Positions 23,141 through 33,816 of a DNA stretch of 64,000 nucleotides are shown piece after piece (the stretch's first letter is position 1; every line of letters begins with the position of its first letter). The translations under genes and the position numbers were made by a program. The stretch covers positions 1 to 64,000 of the forward strand of contig JAGEMR010000068.1 of NCBI GenBank assembly GCA_021030915.1, written 5' to 3'. The notes below the pieces were generated by a model. It worked only from the letters and a program-made list of their open reading frames with translations, was not told where the DNA came from and searched no databases. This DNA comes from Astrothelium macrocarpum (lineage: Eukaryota > Ascomycota > Dothideomycetes > Trypetheliales > Trypetheliaceae).

Positions 23141-24928
23141 ATGATACAGTCAAAGCCAGTTGCGGTTACAGTGACGCGCCTAAAAGATGATACCGAGTCA
23201 CGCAATAAGCGGTATTGATGCGCCTTTCCACGACTGGTCATGATTGCAAGAGAGAGCTGAATTGATTGAGCAATGTGCGTTATCTCATAGAGGCCTCTGT
23301 GTTTCAGTAATAAATCTGCTGTGCCTGCTCAACATGGGCAATGATTCGAGGTAGAATTTCGATGTTGTATGACCACGCCATCAGCACGGTCATTGGAGAC
23401 GTCGCTTACGAATACATATGCTCGGATTTGCGGAAATTCAGCAGGGTCGCATCTTCTCGATTCAAGACGTACGAGATGTTTTGTGACACCAGTTAGTGTT
23501 GCCCGAACCATAAGCGGCAGTCAAAATGATTGGCACTGGTGGTGGCGAGCGTGACGTATCGCGCCAGATCTTCGTTCAGTTAATACTTTGTTTAGCCTTC
23601 CGAAGTTATAATTTTTAGTCACATAGCGGGGTCACGTCGTCAATCCATGGCTTTTTGAAGTTTGGTGAGACCACTCGGCTGCATATTGGTGCGAAAGGCG
23701 TAGAAATCACTTGCAAGCCACGTCCGCGCCGCACAAGCAAACGAAGCGAGCTGAAGTCACTCCATGCAAGGGCCGCTAAGCTGCATAAATGCTTCCGATG
23801 CTCGGCCCCTTTTCCGTGCCGCGTTAGGCCTTTACCGCTTGACTGTATGTGGGCCTTCAACAGCGTCAGCGGCGCCAGCCTTCATCCTAAACAAGGCGTT
23901 CTGAGCACGGTTGTTACCCCTCGAGAAAAGGGACAAACTGCAACATTTTACACTGCTTGATGTCTTGGGCTGTAACACGAGCATTTTGCTCAAAGGCCAC
24001 AATCGCGTCTCGTGAGAGTATTGTAGCGAATTCTATTGGTCGCTATGGCATGGGTCAACATCTTCCAACCTAACTAAGTTACTTAATTACACATAATAAT
24101 CGCATTACTCATTCAACAGCTCAAATTAGCGTCATAACGACCTGGCGTGTGCAAAGCCAAGTATGGTATGAGAATCTGACGCTGATATCTATGCTTCTCT
24201 CTAGCAGTCTCTGAAGAATTTGGAAAAGTATAGAATTGTACTGTCAACGACTTTGTGCTTGAGGAGCCTTAGGAGACTTCGAAATACTACCGTCATCGGT
24301 CGGGAGCAATAGCAGGCTTGGACTCTTTTCAACATTTGGTTCACCGTAGGAAGATGGACCATGCAACAACATTGTCGATCTGAGTTTCATAGTTGAAGCT
24401 TCAGTGCTACGGAAAACGAGGTTAACATGAGTTACCTTGATGAACGAGACTACATCCGCATAGCCTTCACGGATCACTCAACGCTCAATCAGATACAACG
24501 TCAAGCACACGTCGGGAGACTCGACAGAGAACATCTTAGTGATACGTGGGGAGAATACTTCCAAGGGCAGTTGCGACGCCAGGGACACATCACCACCACC
24601 TATTCACATTCATTAAGGCCCACAAGTCGACACGCCCAGTCAATGGCAGGCACAGGTCTTGAGGTATCACCCCTGATATATTGAGAATGGATACCGAATA
24701 TGGATGTCTGGAAAGGAGTAATGTGGAAGTAGTCATTGCATATAGATTAGAAAGAACATAGCACCGTGAAATTTGTGGTTTTTGGGACACAATTGTCAAA
24801 ATAGTACAGCCAATCGGGCAACTTTTGCACAGAGACCAGTTCGACCGTTGTGTCAGTTTCCAAGTGTCTTTTCTTCGTCCAAGTTGACTAATTTACACAG
24901 GTAACTCTACAACGCTACAGATACTGAG
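23141..24928. other. intergenic region with unassigned fragments
   Basis: It includes the unresolved 5' part of the methyltransferase gene up to about 23245. The remainder holds only short frames, such as 24244-24477 on the minus strand, without recognisable domains. Confidence 0.4.
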
Positions 24929-25760
24929 CTATTTACTTCTCGCACCATTGTCAAATTCGCGAACACGTCCAGATCATCCTTCCTCGTTATCTTTCAAGGC
25001 CAAAAGCGGTTCTCCACACAGTCCAGAGTGAAGTCTGCCCAATGGCACAACATAAGTGCGATTGTGTGGATTCGTCTTCGGAACTGATGGTAAACCAGTC
25101 CAGAATTCTATGTATGCACTCAGTTATAGTAGGTGCAGTAAGAGCGCTGACAGGGACTTCATCCACCGACTATGCCGCAAGGGATTAGTATACAAATTCC
25201 CAGATTCTGTATAATACTAAGGATTCCACCTTCACTGTTGTTTCGTGGAGCCAACTTGCATGCGGACTCGCTAGTCAGGAACCAATTACCGGTCTTAGAC
25301 GCAGTATAGCTCTTACTCGTGTCCCCAAGCTGATTCATAATACCTTTCATTTCGAAACCACCCTTGGCAGTAGAGAGATCAATCGCCTGGGAGTTTGTCC
25401 AGACCATACGAGTCTTTTCGGGAGTCGCACTTGATGAGTTGCTCGCTAGTTTTTAAATGAGTAGCAACATCTGGGACAGAAGAAATGGACCTAGACAACT
25501 CGTGGCAATTTGAAGCTCCTGCCCCTGCTTGGAAGTGCTTCTAGAAGGAGGAAGAGAAACAGCGGCCTTGTTCCAGAGCACATTTACTTGAGATTCCTTC
25601 GCTTTAAAGGCTTGTATGAACGGCTCGATTGTAGTCAAATCGGCCAGAGTGACGATAAGAAACTCTGGATCAGGCAAGCCCTTAATGTGCTGTCCATGTT
25701 AATCCCTCACTATTCCGCGCTGTCCACCAATGATCGCCTTTACTCACTATCGTATTGATC
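24929..25760 (-). pseudogene. short-chain dehydrogenase/reductase pseudogene
   Basis: Read on the minus strand, the sequence follows a fungal retinol-dehydrogenase-like SDR almost throughout: LIVTLADLTTIEPFIQAF, NVLWNKAAVSLPPS (the NNAG region with the second Asn changed to Lys), TSCLGPFLLSQMLL, MVWTNSQAIDLS, KSYTASKTGNWFL (active-site YxxxK kept), then NRTYVVPLGRLHSG near the end. It is broken. There is an in-frame TAA at 25455-25453, a one-base loss near 25200 in the conserved QNPGNL region, another TAA at 25126-25124 and a TGA at 24976-24974 before the natural end. The N-terminal NAD-binding exon is hardly recognisable upstream. The gene lies between the methyltransferase and the P450 and was probably once part of the same pathway. 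Confidence 0.8.
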
Positions 25761-26208
25761 AAAGCTGACATGCCTCCTAAGAACAACCTCAGCTCTCGGC
25801 TTGATGTTGACGAAAACGAAGAGACGCGTTCTTTGATCCCGCCCAACGACACCCATCGGTTTTTAAGTGTGCATCGATTCCATTGCTACTCCTGGCTGGA
25901 AACAAGCAATACGTCGGCATTTTTCCAACAGGTAAGACGCCAACCGAAATTTCATAATTTGATTTTAAACTCCGGTTTAATATTAAGATAAAACTGATCA
26001 TCAAGGTTTTCTATTGCAAATATCCAGGTTGTAAGTAAACGCCGATCAGAAGTCAGTTGCTTTTCCAGATATACCCTCGCCTGCTGAGCGTTTCACTAGC
26101 TAGGATAACATGAAGAAAATGCTGTACGCCACTTCACCGGGTTTGCGCCCTCTCTGAGCTAGAGCCAGAGCTAATCGCTATCGAGCTTCCAGTAAGTCAT
26201 TCTAAACT
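25761..26208. other. intergenic region
   Basis: This may contain the decayed first exon of the SDR pseudogene on the minus strand, with a short open frame at 25789-26004. No intact gene is seen. Confidence 0.4.
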
Positions 26209-27883
26209 TTATGACTTCCTATGGGACGGGCTTGCTGAGGACATTTCCCTCATCCGTAGCCTTAGCTGAAGTGGCCTCTTTTCAACAAGCAGAAAAGTTC
26301 TGATATTATCCCACGCCGGATTCTGACATGCAGGCTCGACGTCAAAAGCCCATACTAGATTCGCAAGTACCAACCTCATCTCAGCCCATGCCAAAGGCTT
26401 TCCCATACAACTCCTAGGTCCTACGCCAAAGGGTTGCACTGCTTGTTTCTGATCATTAAAAAAAGGAGAGTTCTCTCCGTATGCCGATGCAAGCCAACGT
26501 TCCGGCAGGAAAGCGTGGCTATCGTGAAAGCAATTAGAATCACGGAAAAGTGACCAGCATTGAAGAGACACGCTAGTCTATCGAGCGTCATTGATCTAGA
26601 AGTCTGACAGAGATTGCGGTCGACTTACCCCTCCCGGCATCCACATGCCACATACCGTATCACCGCCCTCTGGGACAAGTCTTGGTAGCATGAAAGTAAT
26701 CGGCGGACAGAGTCGTAGTCCTTCACTGATGACGGCATTCAGATAGGGAAGTTTTGACAACGCTTCAATCGTCATTTCCGCTTCACTCGAAAATGTCTCT
26801 CGCACTTCTTTAACTAAAGTGTCAAGCTTTTCAGTATCAGCTGTGAGGTAGCTCAGAGTGCCGTGGAGTGCAGTAGCAGTAGTCTCGCTTCCAGCTGTTG
26901 TGAGAACCATGAATGTAACATAGATTTCCCCAAGTGTCATACCCTTCTTAGGGTCAGAGCTACGCTTGATAACGTGTGACATTATATCTGGCCTCTCCAA
27001 CTCCCAATTGAGACGTCGATTGACCTTGTTCACAATCTGGTTGAAATGATCTCGCTTCGGCTTCATTAGTGATTTAGAAATGAGTTTCATTAACAGAAAT
27101 TCGATCGTTGGATAGAAGCGAGCCGAAATGACGAATACTGAAGATTTTACACTGTTGAATATTAATGCAATCCATGGATGGTAGCGAGAGTTCTCGAGAC
27201 AATCGAATGACTCTCCAAAACCCAAGTCACCGAATATGTCAAAGGTTGTGAAGTTGAGCCACGGTACAATGTCAAGGTCCACGCTGTTCTTAGGATCGGT
27301 CGCTTTGGCTTCAATAGCGCGTTCTCGGAGCGTATCAATTAAAGTGTGAACATATTTCTGTACAAAAGGCTCTTGTGCTTTCAAAGCTCGCTCCGTAAAA
27401 CCCGGACCAAGCGCTTTGCGCATGCGGGCATGTCCTTCGACGGTTGGAATACTCAAAAGAGTGTCTGGCCGGCCTGCTTGGCGGCCCCACCAAATAGGAT
27501 CCTTAGGAAACTGCTGGTGATCCGGACGGGCTGAAAAAATGTCAGGCCAAGCCTCCGCTTTGGCAAACGTTATTTCATTTGGTGCTATACGCAGAACAGG
27601 TCCGTATTTTCGATGGAGTTTTTCGATATCTTGCACAATCGTGCCTGAAATTAGGGAGTATACGAATGGAAGGCGTGAGGCGGCCCACAATCGTGGTCCC
27701 GGAAAGGACGCAAGGGGGTGAAAATAAATATTGGAGACCCATTTGTATAGCGGATACTGATAGCTGTTGGTAAAATTCCTGATTTTTTTGGGTCTGGTTA
27801 GATAAGTGAACTTATACCGTGAGAAGTATAGCAAAAGCTACAATAGCTCTCAATACTATGTGTGATGTTTCGTGCTCGTCCAT
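26209..27883 (-). CDS. cytochrome P450 monooxygenase
   Basis: Three minus-strand exons, 27883-27818, 27756-26629 and 26577-26209, give 520 aa. Both introns (61 and 51 bp, phase 0) are supported by GTATAA/GTAAGT donors and by the conserved sequence they restore. The N-terminus has a short membrane anchor (IVLRAIVAFAILLTYPLYKW), then FHPLASFPGPRLWAAS. The oxygen-binding I-helix reads TAGSETTAT, the ExxR motif is EGLR, the PERW motif is intact, and the heme loop is FGVGPRSCMGKPLAW with the cysteine at about residue 455. The overall pattern resembles the isotrichodermin C-15-hydroxylase-like group (CYP65 and relatives), which often acts in secondary metabolism in the ER membrane. The substrate is unknown. 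It sits downstream of the SDR pseudogene in the same orientation as the methyltransferase and MFS genes. Confidence 0.93.
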
Positions 27884-29804
27884 GACACTTGCAACTGATG
27901 ATGCAAACAGGGTTCCAGAGTGCCTGTATCTTAGTATTCGAATCTGCAGTACAACTCTACGATCGAGTGAATCAGAAGTTCTGGAGATAAGTCGGAGAAT
28001 ATAGCCTGGAAATGATGGAAATATGGGAGCTCAGAGCCATTTGTCTTCTATCATTCCTAGAGGAATAAGAAAAAAGACGGGATAGAGTACAGATATATAT
28101 CTTCATTTAAATGCTTTGGATCGTCACACTAGGCTGCAAGGTAGCACGCCGTAATCTACCTATACATTCATATCTATTGCCCTACCTAGCGGGCGGACTC
28201 GGCCGGGCATAGCGCACGTGACTTCCTTGAAGCAAACAGAAAAAGAGATTGTTGAATATGTCTCGCGACAGATGTTGATGGTCTCCCGGCGAGTCCCGAT
28301 AGTCTCACGATACCCAGTTTCAAAGACAATGTTTACGTGAGATTGTATTCATACAAGTCTATGAGCCTCTAAGGTAGACATCTCAGCAAGGAATCTGTAG
28401 CGTTTGTTGGAATTGTATGATCTGCTTCACAAGATAGAAAGTGAAATCATTGAGGTCTGAGTTGCCGAAGGAAGAACAGACGGCTATGTACCCTGGGCTA
28501 GACTAGTACTAATCAGCTAATCGCTGCCAGAGCTCCTCAGAGGCAGCTCCCAAACAACAGCGTTACCCTAACGACACACTGAAACGTAGGGCCCTTCGCC
28601 AGAACGGAGCAATCATGTTACTAGGTACTCTAAGCCCTACAGGCAAGCGAAAAGCGGCCTAAGAACATGATCGAAAGTACAGATCGTTGCCACTGCTTCA
28701 CTCATGTATCTAAAAATGCTAATCCGGAAAAAGATTTGATTATGCCGCTTTTTCGTCACTCGCATATCTCCTCCTGGCTGGTAGATCTGTTAGAATCTGC
28801 AGCAGGGATAATTCTGTCTTCCAATTGAGCTAGACAGACGAATTAAATCATCTCCTTCCAATCGAAGATGAGATGGACTATGTTGTTTGGGCCGCTCCTA
28901 ATTGGGAAACATGCCAACAAGCCCGGAGATTGCTTCTCGTTCTGATAAGATCACGATTGACACTCTACATCTACTAACTTGGCGTTCAATCCAATGCTAA
29001 GAGCTTCATCACACCCCAAATCTATGAATGGTGATTTGGATTGAGGTGTATGACAACCGTAGCCCTCCCTTAGCCGAAAAATGTTGAGGCCCAGCATTGG
29101 AGATTGAGATAACATGGGGTTGATATAAGAAAACAAGTGCTCTCATTTCCAAGTGTCGAGGGAATTGCCGTGGCGAGAAGCAATCCTCACACGTGGACAA
29201 TGAGCTATAGAATCACACTGGACAAGCTCAGATGGATAGCACTAAGTCTCCGGCCTCACAAAAAGCCAGTAGTCTCATGATGGACGAGCAACAGCAAGAT
29301 ATATCAATAGCAATGTTACATCATCCACTTGACTAGAGTATTCCAAAAGAATGAAGACTCAGTAGTGCAGTGACAAGTTTGTTCTGCTAATGTAGAGACG
29401 AAACGGACGACCTTTGTCTCGATTCGAATCCAGCGCACGCCTTTTGTTTGACTGGATGGAGCTTTCAAGAGTGCTGAGTCGCCTAGGATGACTCTGTAAG
29501 CAATGTCTATCATGTGCGAGATAGTGTGACTGTCAAAAACATGTTGCACGGACTCATATCAGCAATGGCAGTCGAGATCACCAGCCAATGAACGACGAAA
29601 TGGTTACGAGAAGTCGCTAAGATGAAGCTGCTTGAATGGCTAGTGTGTCGGCGCCGATACGGCGGCGATGCGTTAATCTTACTCTCCGGTTTAGCATCCC
29701 AAATAATTAGTAAGAATCGGTTTTTAAAAAGTCAATGCATCGTCAGAATCTTCATAGCAACATTCGCGATGCCATTTAATCTATGGCTGGTCGTCGGTTT
29801 TGCT
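27884..29804. other. gene-poor interval with repeat remnant
   Basis: Nearly 2 kb upstream of the P450 contain no supported gene. The part at 28442-28566 matches the dispersed repeat near 10.73 kb. Short frames at 28951-29549 have no features. Confidence 0.5.
28442..28566. repeat. degenerate dispersed repeat, copy 2
   Basis: This is the counterpart of the segment at 10733-10850, in the same orientation, sharing the same ordered blocks around acggctatgtac and caacagc. Sequence past 28566 (acgacacactgaaacgtagggc) may extend the element beyond the region shared with copy 1. It is probably a mobile-element remnant in the biosynthetic region. Confidence 0.5.
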
Positions 29805-31651
29805 TTATGGTTGACTTGGCTTTCTCATTGCCTTGGCCGTTTCCATCGTGTACATCATTCTTTCTTTTCTAATTTCCTCGATTGTCTTCGGATTATTCCT
29901 AAACGTGAACAAGCTCACTACAAGGCATACCGCAGCCACAATAGTGCAAACCGCCAGAGTCTCGTTGAAAGCATCGGTATAGGATTGTCGAATGGCAGTA
30001 TCATTGGGGTTGAGAGAAGTGATAGTTTCGGGAGACACAGAATCACTAAGCTCGCGTTTATCGACGGCGCCGCGGATGGCAGAGGAGGCAGCAACACCAA
30101 GGCTACCACCAAGGACGCGAAACTGAGCTGTTATACCTTGTGCAGTTGCTTCAAGAACTTAGTTCCTGACGAAAAGTGTTACTTTCAAGGAGTGTAGAAA
30201 GACTATCATACCTGCATCTCTTGGACCAGCCTCAAAATTCACCATGACGCTTGTACTCGCGACAATAAGACCAAAACCCAGCCCCACAAAGGTTTGATAT
30301 CCATACACACCATTTTGAACGCTTAGAGTATTTTGAAGCGTTGTGAGTAGACCGGCTCCGATTATGACCAGACATGACCCAAGGAATCGCGTATAAAAGG
30401 TCATGTCTTTCTTTGCGTTTAGGAATCCAGTCAGCATGCTTCCAAAAGCCGCTGCACCCACAAGTGGCAAGATGCCAATACCAGCACCAAGTGGGCTTTT
30501 GAGATTCATAATCTCAAAGCGAAACGGGATACTGTATACGACAACGAAATAGGTGAACCCAGTCAACATCGTCACAACTGTACCGGCCACATAGACACGA
30601 TTCCGAAGTAGTCGTAATGGGATAATACCATCTATAATGTGGTTCCAATATTGAGAAAGGGCAATTTCCCAGGTAGTCAGCGCTATCCAACAGCAAATGC
30701 CAACAATCAACGGGGCCAGAAAAACAGGTGAATTCCAATTTCGAGTATCTAGACCAGCTTCCTGAAAAGCGAAGACAGTAAGCACAGAAGCCACGATGAG
30801 GATAATGCAACCTGCAAAATCGAGCCTCCGGATTGAACGATTTCGTCGTGGAGGTAATTGTGAGGCAGGCGGCCAAGAAGCCGCTAGACACAGCAATGCG
30901 ATTAGTCCAGTAGGACCACTGGGCTTGTCAGACGGAGTTTATCCTTGACATGCGTGCATGAGTGGGAACGTACTTTATCCAAAAGACCCAACGCCACGTC
31001 GTGTAGCGGGTGATGATACCACCGAGAACAGGTCCTAAAACACCTGCGACAGCGACTACTATGCCGATAATTGAACCAATCCAAGGACCCATCTTAGGGG
31101 TAGTTATCTCGGGGAAGATCACCAGGGTCATGGCATATAGACCCGAGCCACCAATGCCTTGAAAGGCACGGAACACGATGAGTTGCCGGATAGTTTGAGC
31201 AAAGCCGGACCCGAGAGAGAAGGCAATGAAAATGATAAAAGCGCTGATGTTGGCATTTCGGCGCCCAATGACGTTGGAAATATCGGCATAAATGACAGCA
31301 CAGCCAACGTAGGCAAGAGTATACGAGAGTACGACCCAATTCACCAGGGTTGGAGATGCTTGGAATTCCGTGCCAAGAGTATAGAAAATGGTTGCCACGA
31401 TAGTAGTATCCAGTAAAGAGAGAAATAGACCAAGGCAAAGACTGAGGCAATGACAAGTAAGCAGACAATTCGGAAAGAAAGGGCAAGCCTAACATAGCAG
31501 TGGCGAAGGGCTTTGAGTTTCTTTTCATGCCTTACCTAATCGAAAGAACTATAAGGCGCCAAGTGGGAATGCCATGCGATAGACCAGGAGGTAGAGGCGG
31601 CTCAGTGTTGTCGTTGGAATCAAGCACGACGCAAATTCCATCTTTTCCCAT
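29805..31651 (-). CDS. MFS multidrug-type transporter (DHA14 type)
   Basis: Four minus-strand exons, 31651-31536, 31441-30974, 30918-30212 and 30136-29805, join in consistent phases (2, 2, 1) to 540 aa. The joins restore SLCLGLFLSLLDTTIVATIF (helix 1 with the DTTIV motif of 14-helix drug/H+ antiporters), WRWVFWINGPTG after helix 6, and AGITAQFRVLGGSLGVAASSA in the C-terminal half. Motif A appears as DISNVIGRRN and motif C as GVLGPVLGGIIT. About fourteen membrane segments can be counted. Such carriers export toxins and secondary metabolites across the plasma membrane. The cytoplasmic C-tail ends in a basic helix (EEIRKERMMYTMETAKAMRK). Its position at the end of the P450-methyltransferase segment fits a product exporter or self-protection pump. 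Confidence 0.93.
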
Positions 31652-32318
31652 GTCCAATTCAAGAGGTCCGGCTATAGGTCCTAGGAGCTGAGATGGAGAG
31701 AAAAAAATGAATCCACCGACGACCAGACATTGGCAAGAAGACTGAGCTCATCACAATTCCCTGGCGAGGTAGCTTTGAGGGGATCGCCATTACTTAAATA
31801 AGACGGGGGAACGGGAGGATCGTTGGAACTAAGAAAGCTGACTACAAGGGATCTCCAAATTACGTCCGTAGCAAGCTGCTTCTATTCAGTGTGCAGGATG
31901 GAATCGAACACTTGGGTTTTCGATGCAGAGCAAGAGAGGACGGAGAGAAAGTTGCGCCGGTGGCCATCGTATCTGAGCTCTGTGGTTTCTCTAAGAAATA
32001 GCCGGCAAGCGAACGTGTTGGAGAGCGACAGTTCACGCTTGATAAGTAAAAGCGGTCCACTTGACCGAAGAGCTAGCAAGCTCCATCAGCAGAACAGTCA
32101 TCGACAGGATGGGTGATTTGCGGTTGCTGTCAGCAGATGAAATGCGCAGGCAGCTGCCCCGCCACTCCACCACCCACTCATCACCTACTGCTCATACCTT
32201 CGCCTACCTACACCTCGAACCACTCAACTTCATGCTTCCTACATTCATTTCATCCTCTCTTAACGAACCTGTACAGACTTGAAATAAAGCTTTATATTGA
32301 ATCTACTTTCGATCTACC
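31652..32318. promoter_or_regulatory. divergent promoter region between MFS transporter and ATG3
   Basis: This 667-bp region separates two divergent start codons. It marks the border between the biosynthesis-type block and a housekeeping gene. No individual binding sites are called. Confidence 0.45.
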
Positions 32319-33497
32319 ATGCAAGCTCTCCGCAGCACCCTCAACACCCTCCGTGACCGGTACTCCCCCGTCACCCACACCTCCACCTTCCGCACCACGG
32401 GCCAAATCACGCCTGAAGAGTTCCTTCTCGCCGGCGACTTCCTCGTCTACAAATTCCCCAGCTGGCAGTGGGCCGACGCCGCCTCGGCCGCCCAGCGCGT
32501 CACCTATCTACCACCCGGCAAACAGTATCTCGTTACACGCGGCGTGCCATGCCAACGGCGCCTCGACGACAACTTTGCTGGCGACGCAGGCAAGGATGAA
32601 CGTCTGGTGATGGACGGGCTGGGGCTGGATGGCGCGGAGGGGGAGATGGGCGTCGAGGTGGGGGAGGCGGTGGGGAGGGGCACGAGTGGAGACGAGGATG
32701 ATGGGTGGTTGAGGACTGGGGGGATGACGGCGTCGCGGACGCAGGAGGAGCGCGCGAGGGACGTGAGGACGGTGGATGAGAGTGGGAATGTGGGGGAGAG
32801 GGAAGAGGAGGAGGAGATTCCGGATATGGAAGATGAGGAGGATGACGATGAGGCGATTATAAGGGAGCGGAAGGATGGTGAGGGTGCGAACGCGTAAGTC
32901 GTGCTCTTTTCGATCGGACGTTTGCTAGGCTGACTGATGGGCTTCAATAGGCCTCTTCGAACATATACCCTCTACATTACCTACACACCCTACTACCGGA
33001 CCCCGCGCCTCTTCCTTCAAGGCTATACCGCCTCTCAACCTCTGCCACCATCCGCCATGATGCAGGATATCGTTGGCGATTATCACGACAAGACGGTCAC
33101 CCTTGAACCCTTCCCATTTTCCTCCCCGCCCATCAAAACGGTGTCCATTCACCCCTGCAAACACGCCTCAGTCATGAAGGTCCTCCTCGATCGCGCCGAT
33201 GCTGCTTTAAAACTACGCGTGGCCAAGTTACGAAGGGGTGAGGAAGTGAAGGGGGAAAGCGGAATGGAAGGACTTGTGGAGGGCATCGCAAACGTTCGTG
33301 TGAAGGATGGAGAGAGAGGCTTAGAGAAGGGCATGAAAACAGGCGGTGGTGATGAGTGGGAGATGCTGGATGAGGAGTCGAAGGGAGAAGGCGAGGAAGA
33401 GGTTGCTATTCGGGTAGATCAGTATTTGGTTGTGTTTTTGAAGTTTATGGCAAGCGTGACTCCAGGAATCGAGCATGACTTTACCATGGGAGTTTAG
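32319..33497 (+). CDS. ATG3: autophagy-related E2-like enzyme Atg3
   Basis: Two exons, 32319-32893 and 32951-33497, are joined over a 57-bp intron (GTAAGT...ATAG, phase 2), giving 373 aa. Atg3 conjugates the ubiquitin-like Atg8 to phosphatidylethanolamine on the growing autophagosome, receiving Atg8 from the E1-like Atg7. The N-terminal amphipathic region is followed by TGQITPEEFLLAGDFLVYKFPSW, then a long acidic, flexible insert (residues about 90-190, with GWLRTGGM), the E2 core YTLYITYTPYYRTPRLFLQG, and the catalytic HPCKHASVM with the active cysteine at about residue 261. The end reads YLVVFLKFMASVTPGIEHDF, as expected. A second disordered insert of about 70 residues precedes this end. 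Length is normal for filamentous fungi. All key residues are present. Confidence 0.97.
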
Positions 33498-33816
33498 AAT
33501 AAGATCATCAATCGAGGATTTTGCCCGGGCGCATGGGGTTTGGGAGCTTTTGGGTACAAATTTTGGCACGGAGGCTTACCTTGAAGAGGTGAAACATGAT
33601 ACCTTACATTAGACGATTTCCTACATCAATTTTATCCGTGCGTTTAGATGCAAAGTAAAGAATACGAAGGGGGATGTCAGAATATTTACACAGAACAACA
33701 TGTCTTTCATCAAGCAGCCCTATATAGCCACCATATTGCACCATACGCTTAGCACGAATATTCGTCTACTTGCATGTAGAGGTCATGAACCAGTCTTTAA
33801 TCGTATGGTATGTTTG
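33498..33816. other. convergent 3' intergenic region
   Basis: The 3' ends of ATG3 and of the minus-strand monooxygenase meet here. It probably holds both transcription end sites, and nothing else is seen. Confidence 0.5.

Noticed and set aside
24244..24799. Minus-strand fragments considered as the tail of a membrane protein
   Set aside because: Too many frame changes and stops to follow any family with confidence.
29415..29450. Sequence cgattcgaatcc resembling a tRNA T-loop (B box)
   Set aside because: The bases on either side do not form a T-stem, no A box or acceptor stem lies at the right distance, and no anticodon arm can be drawn.
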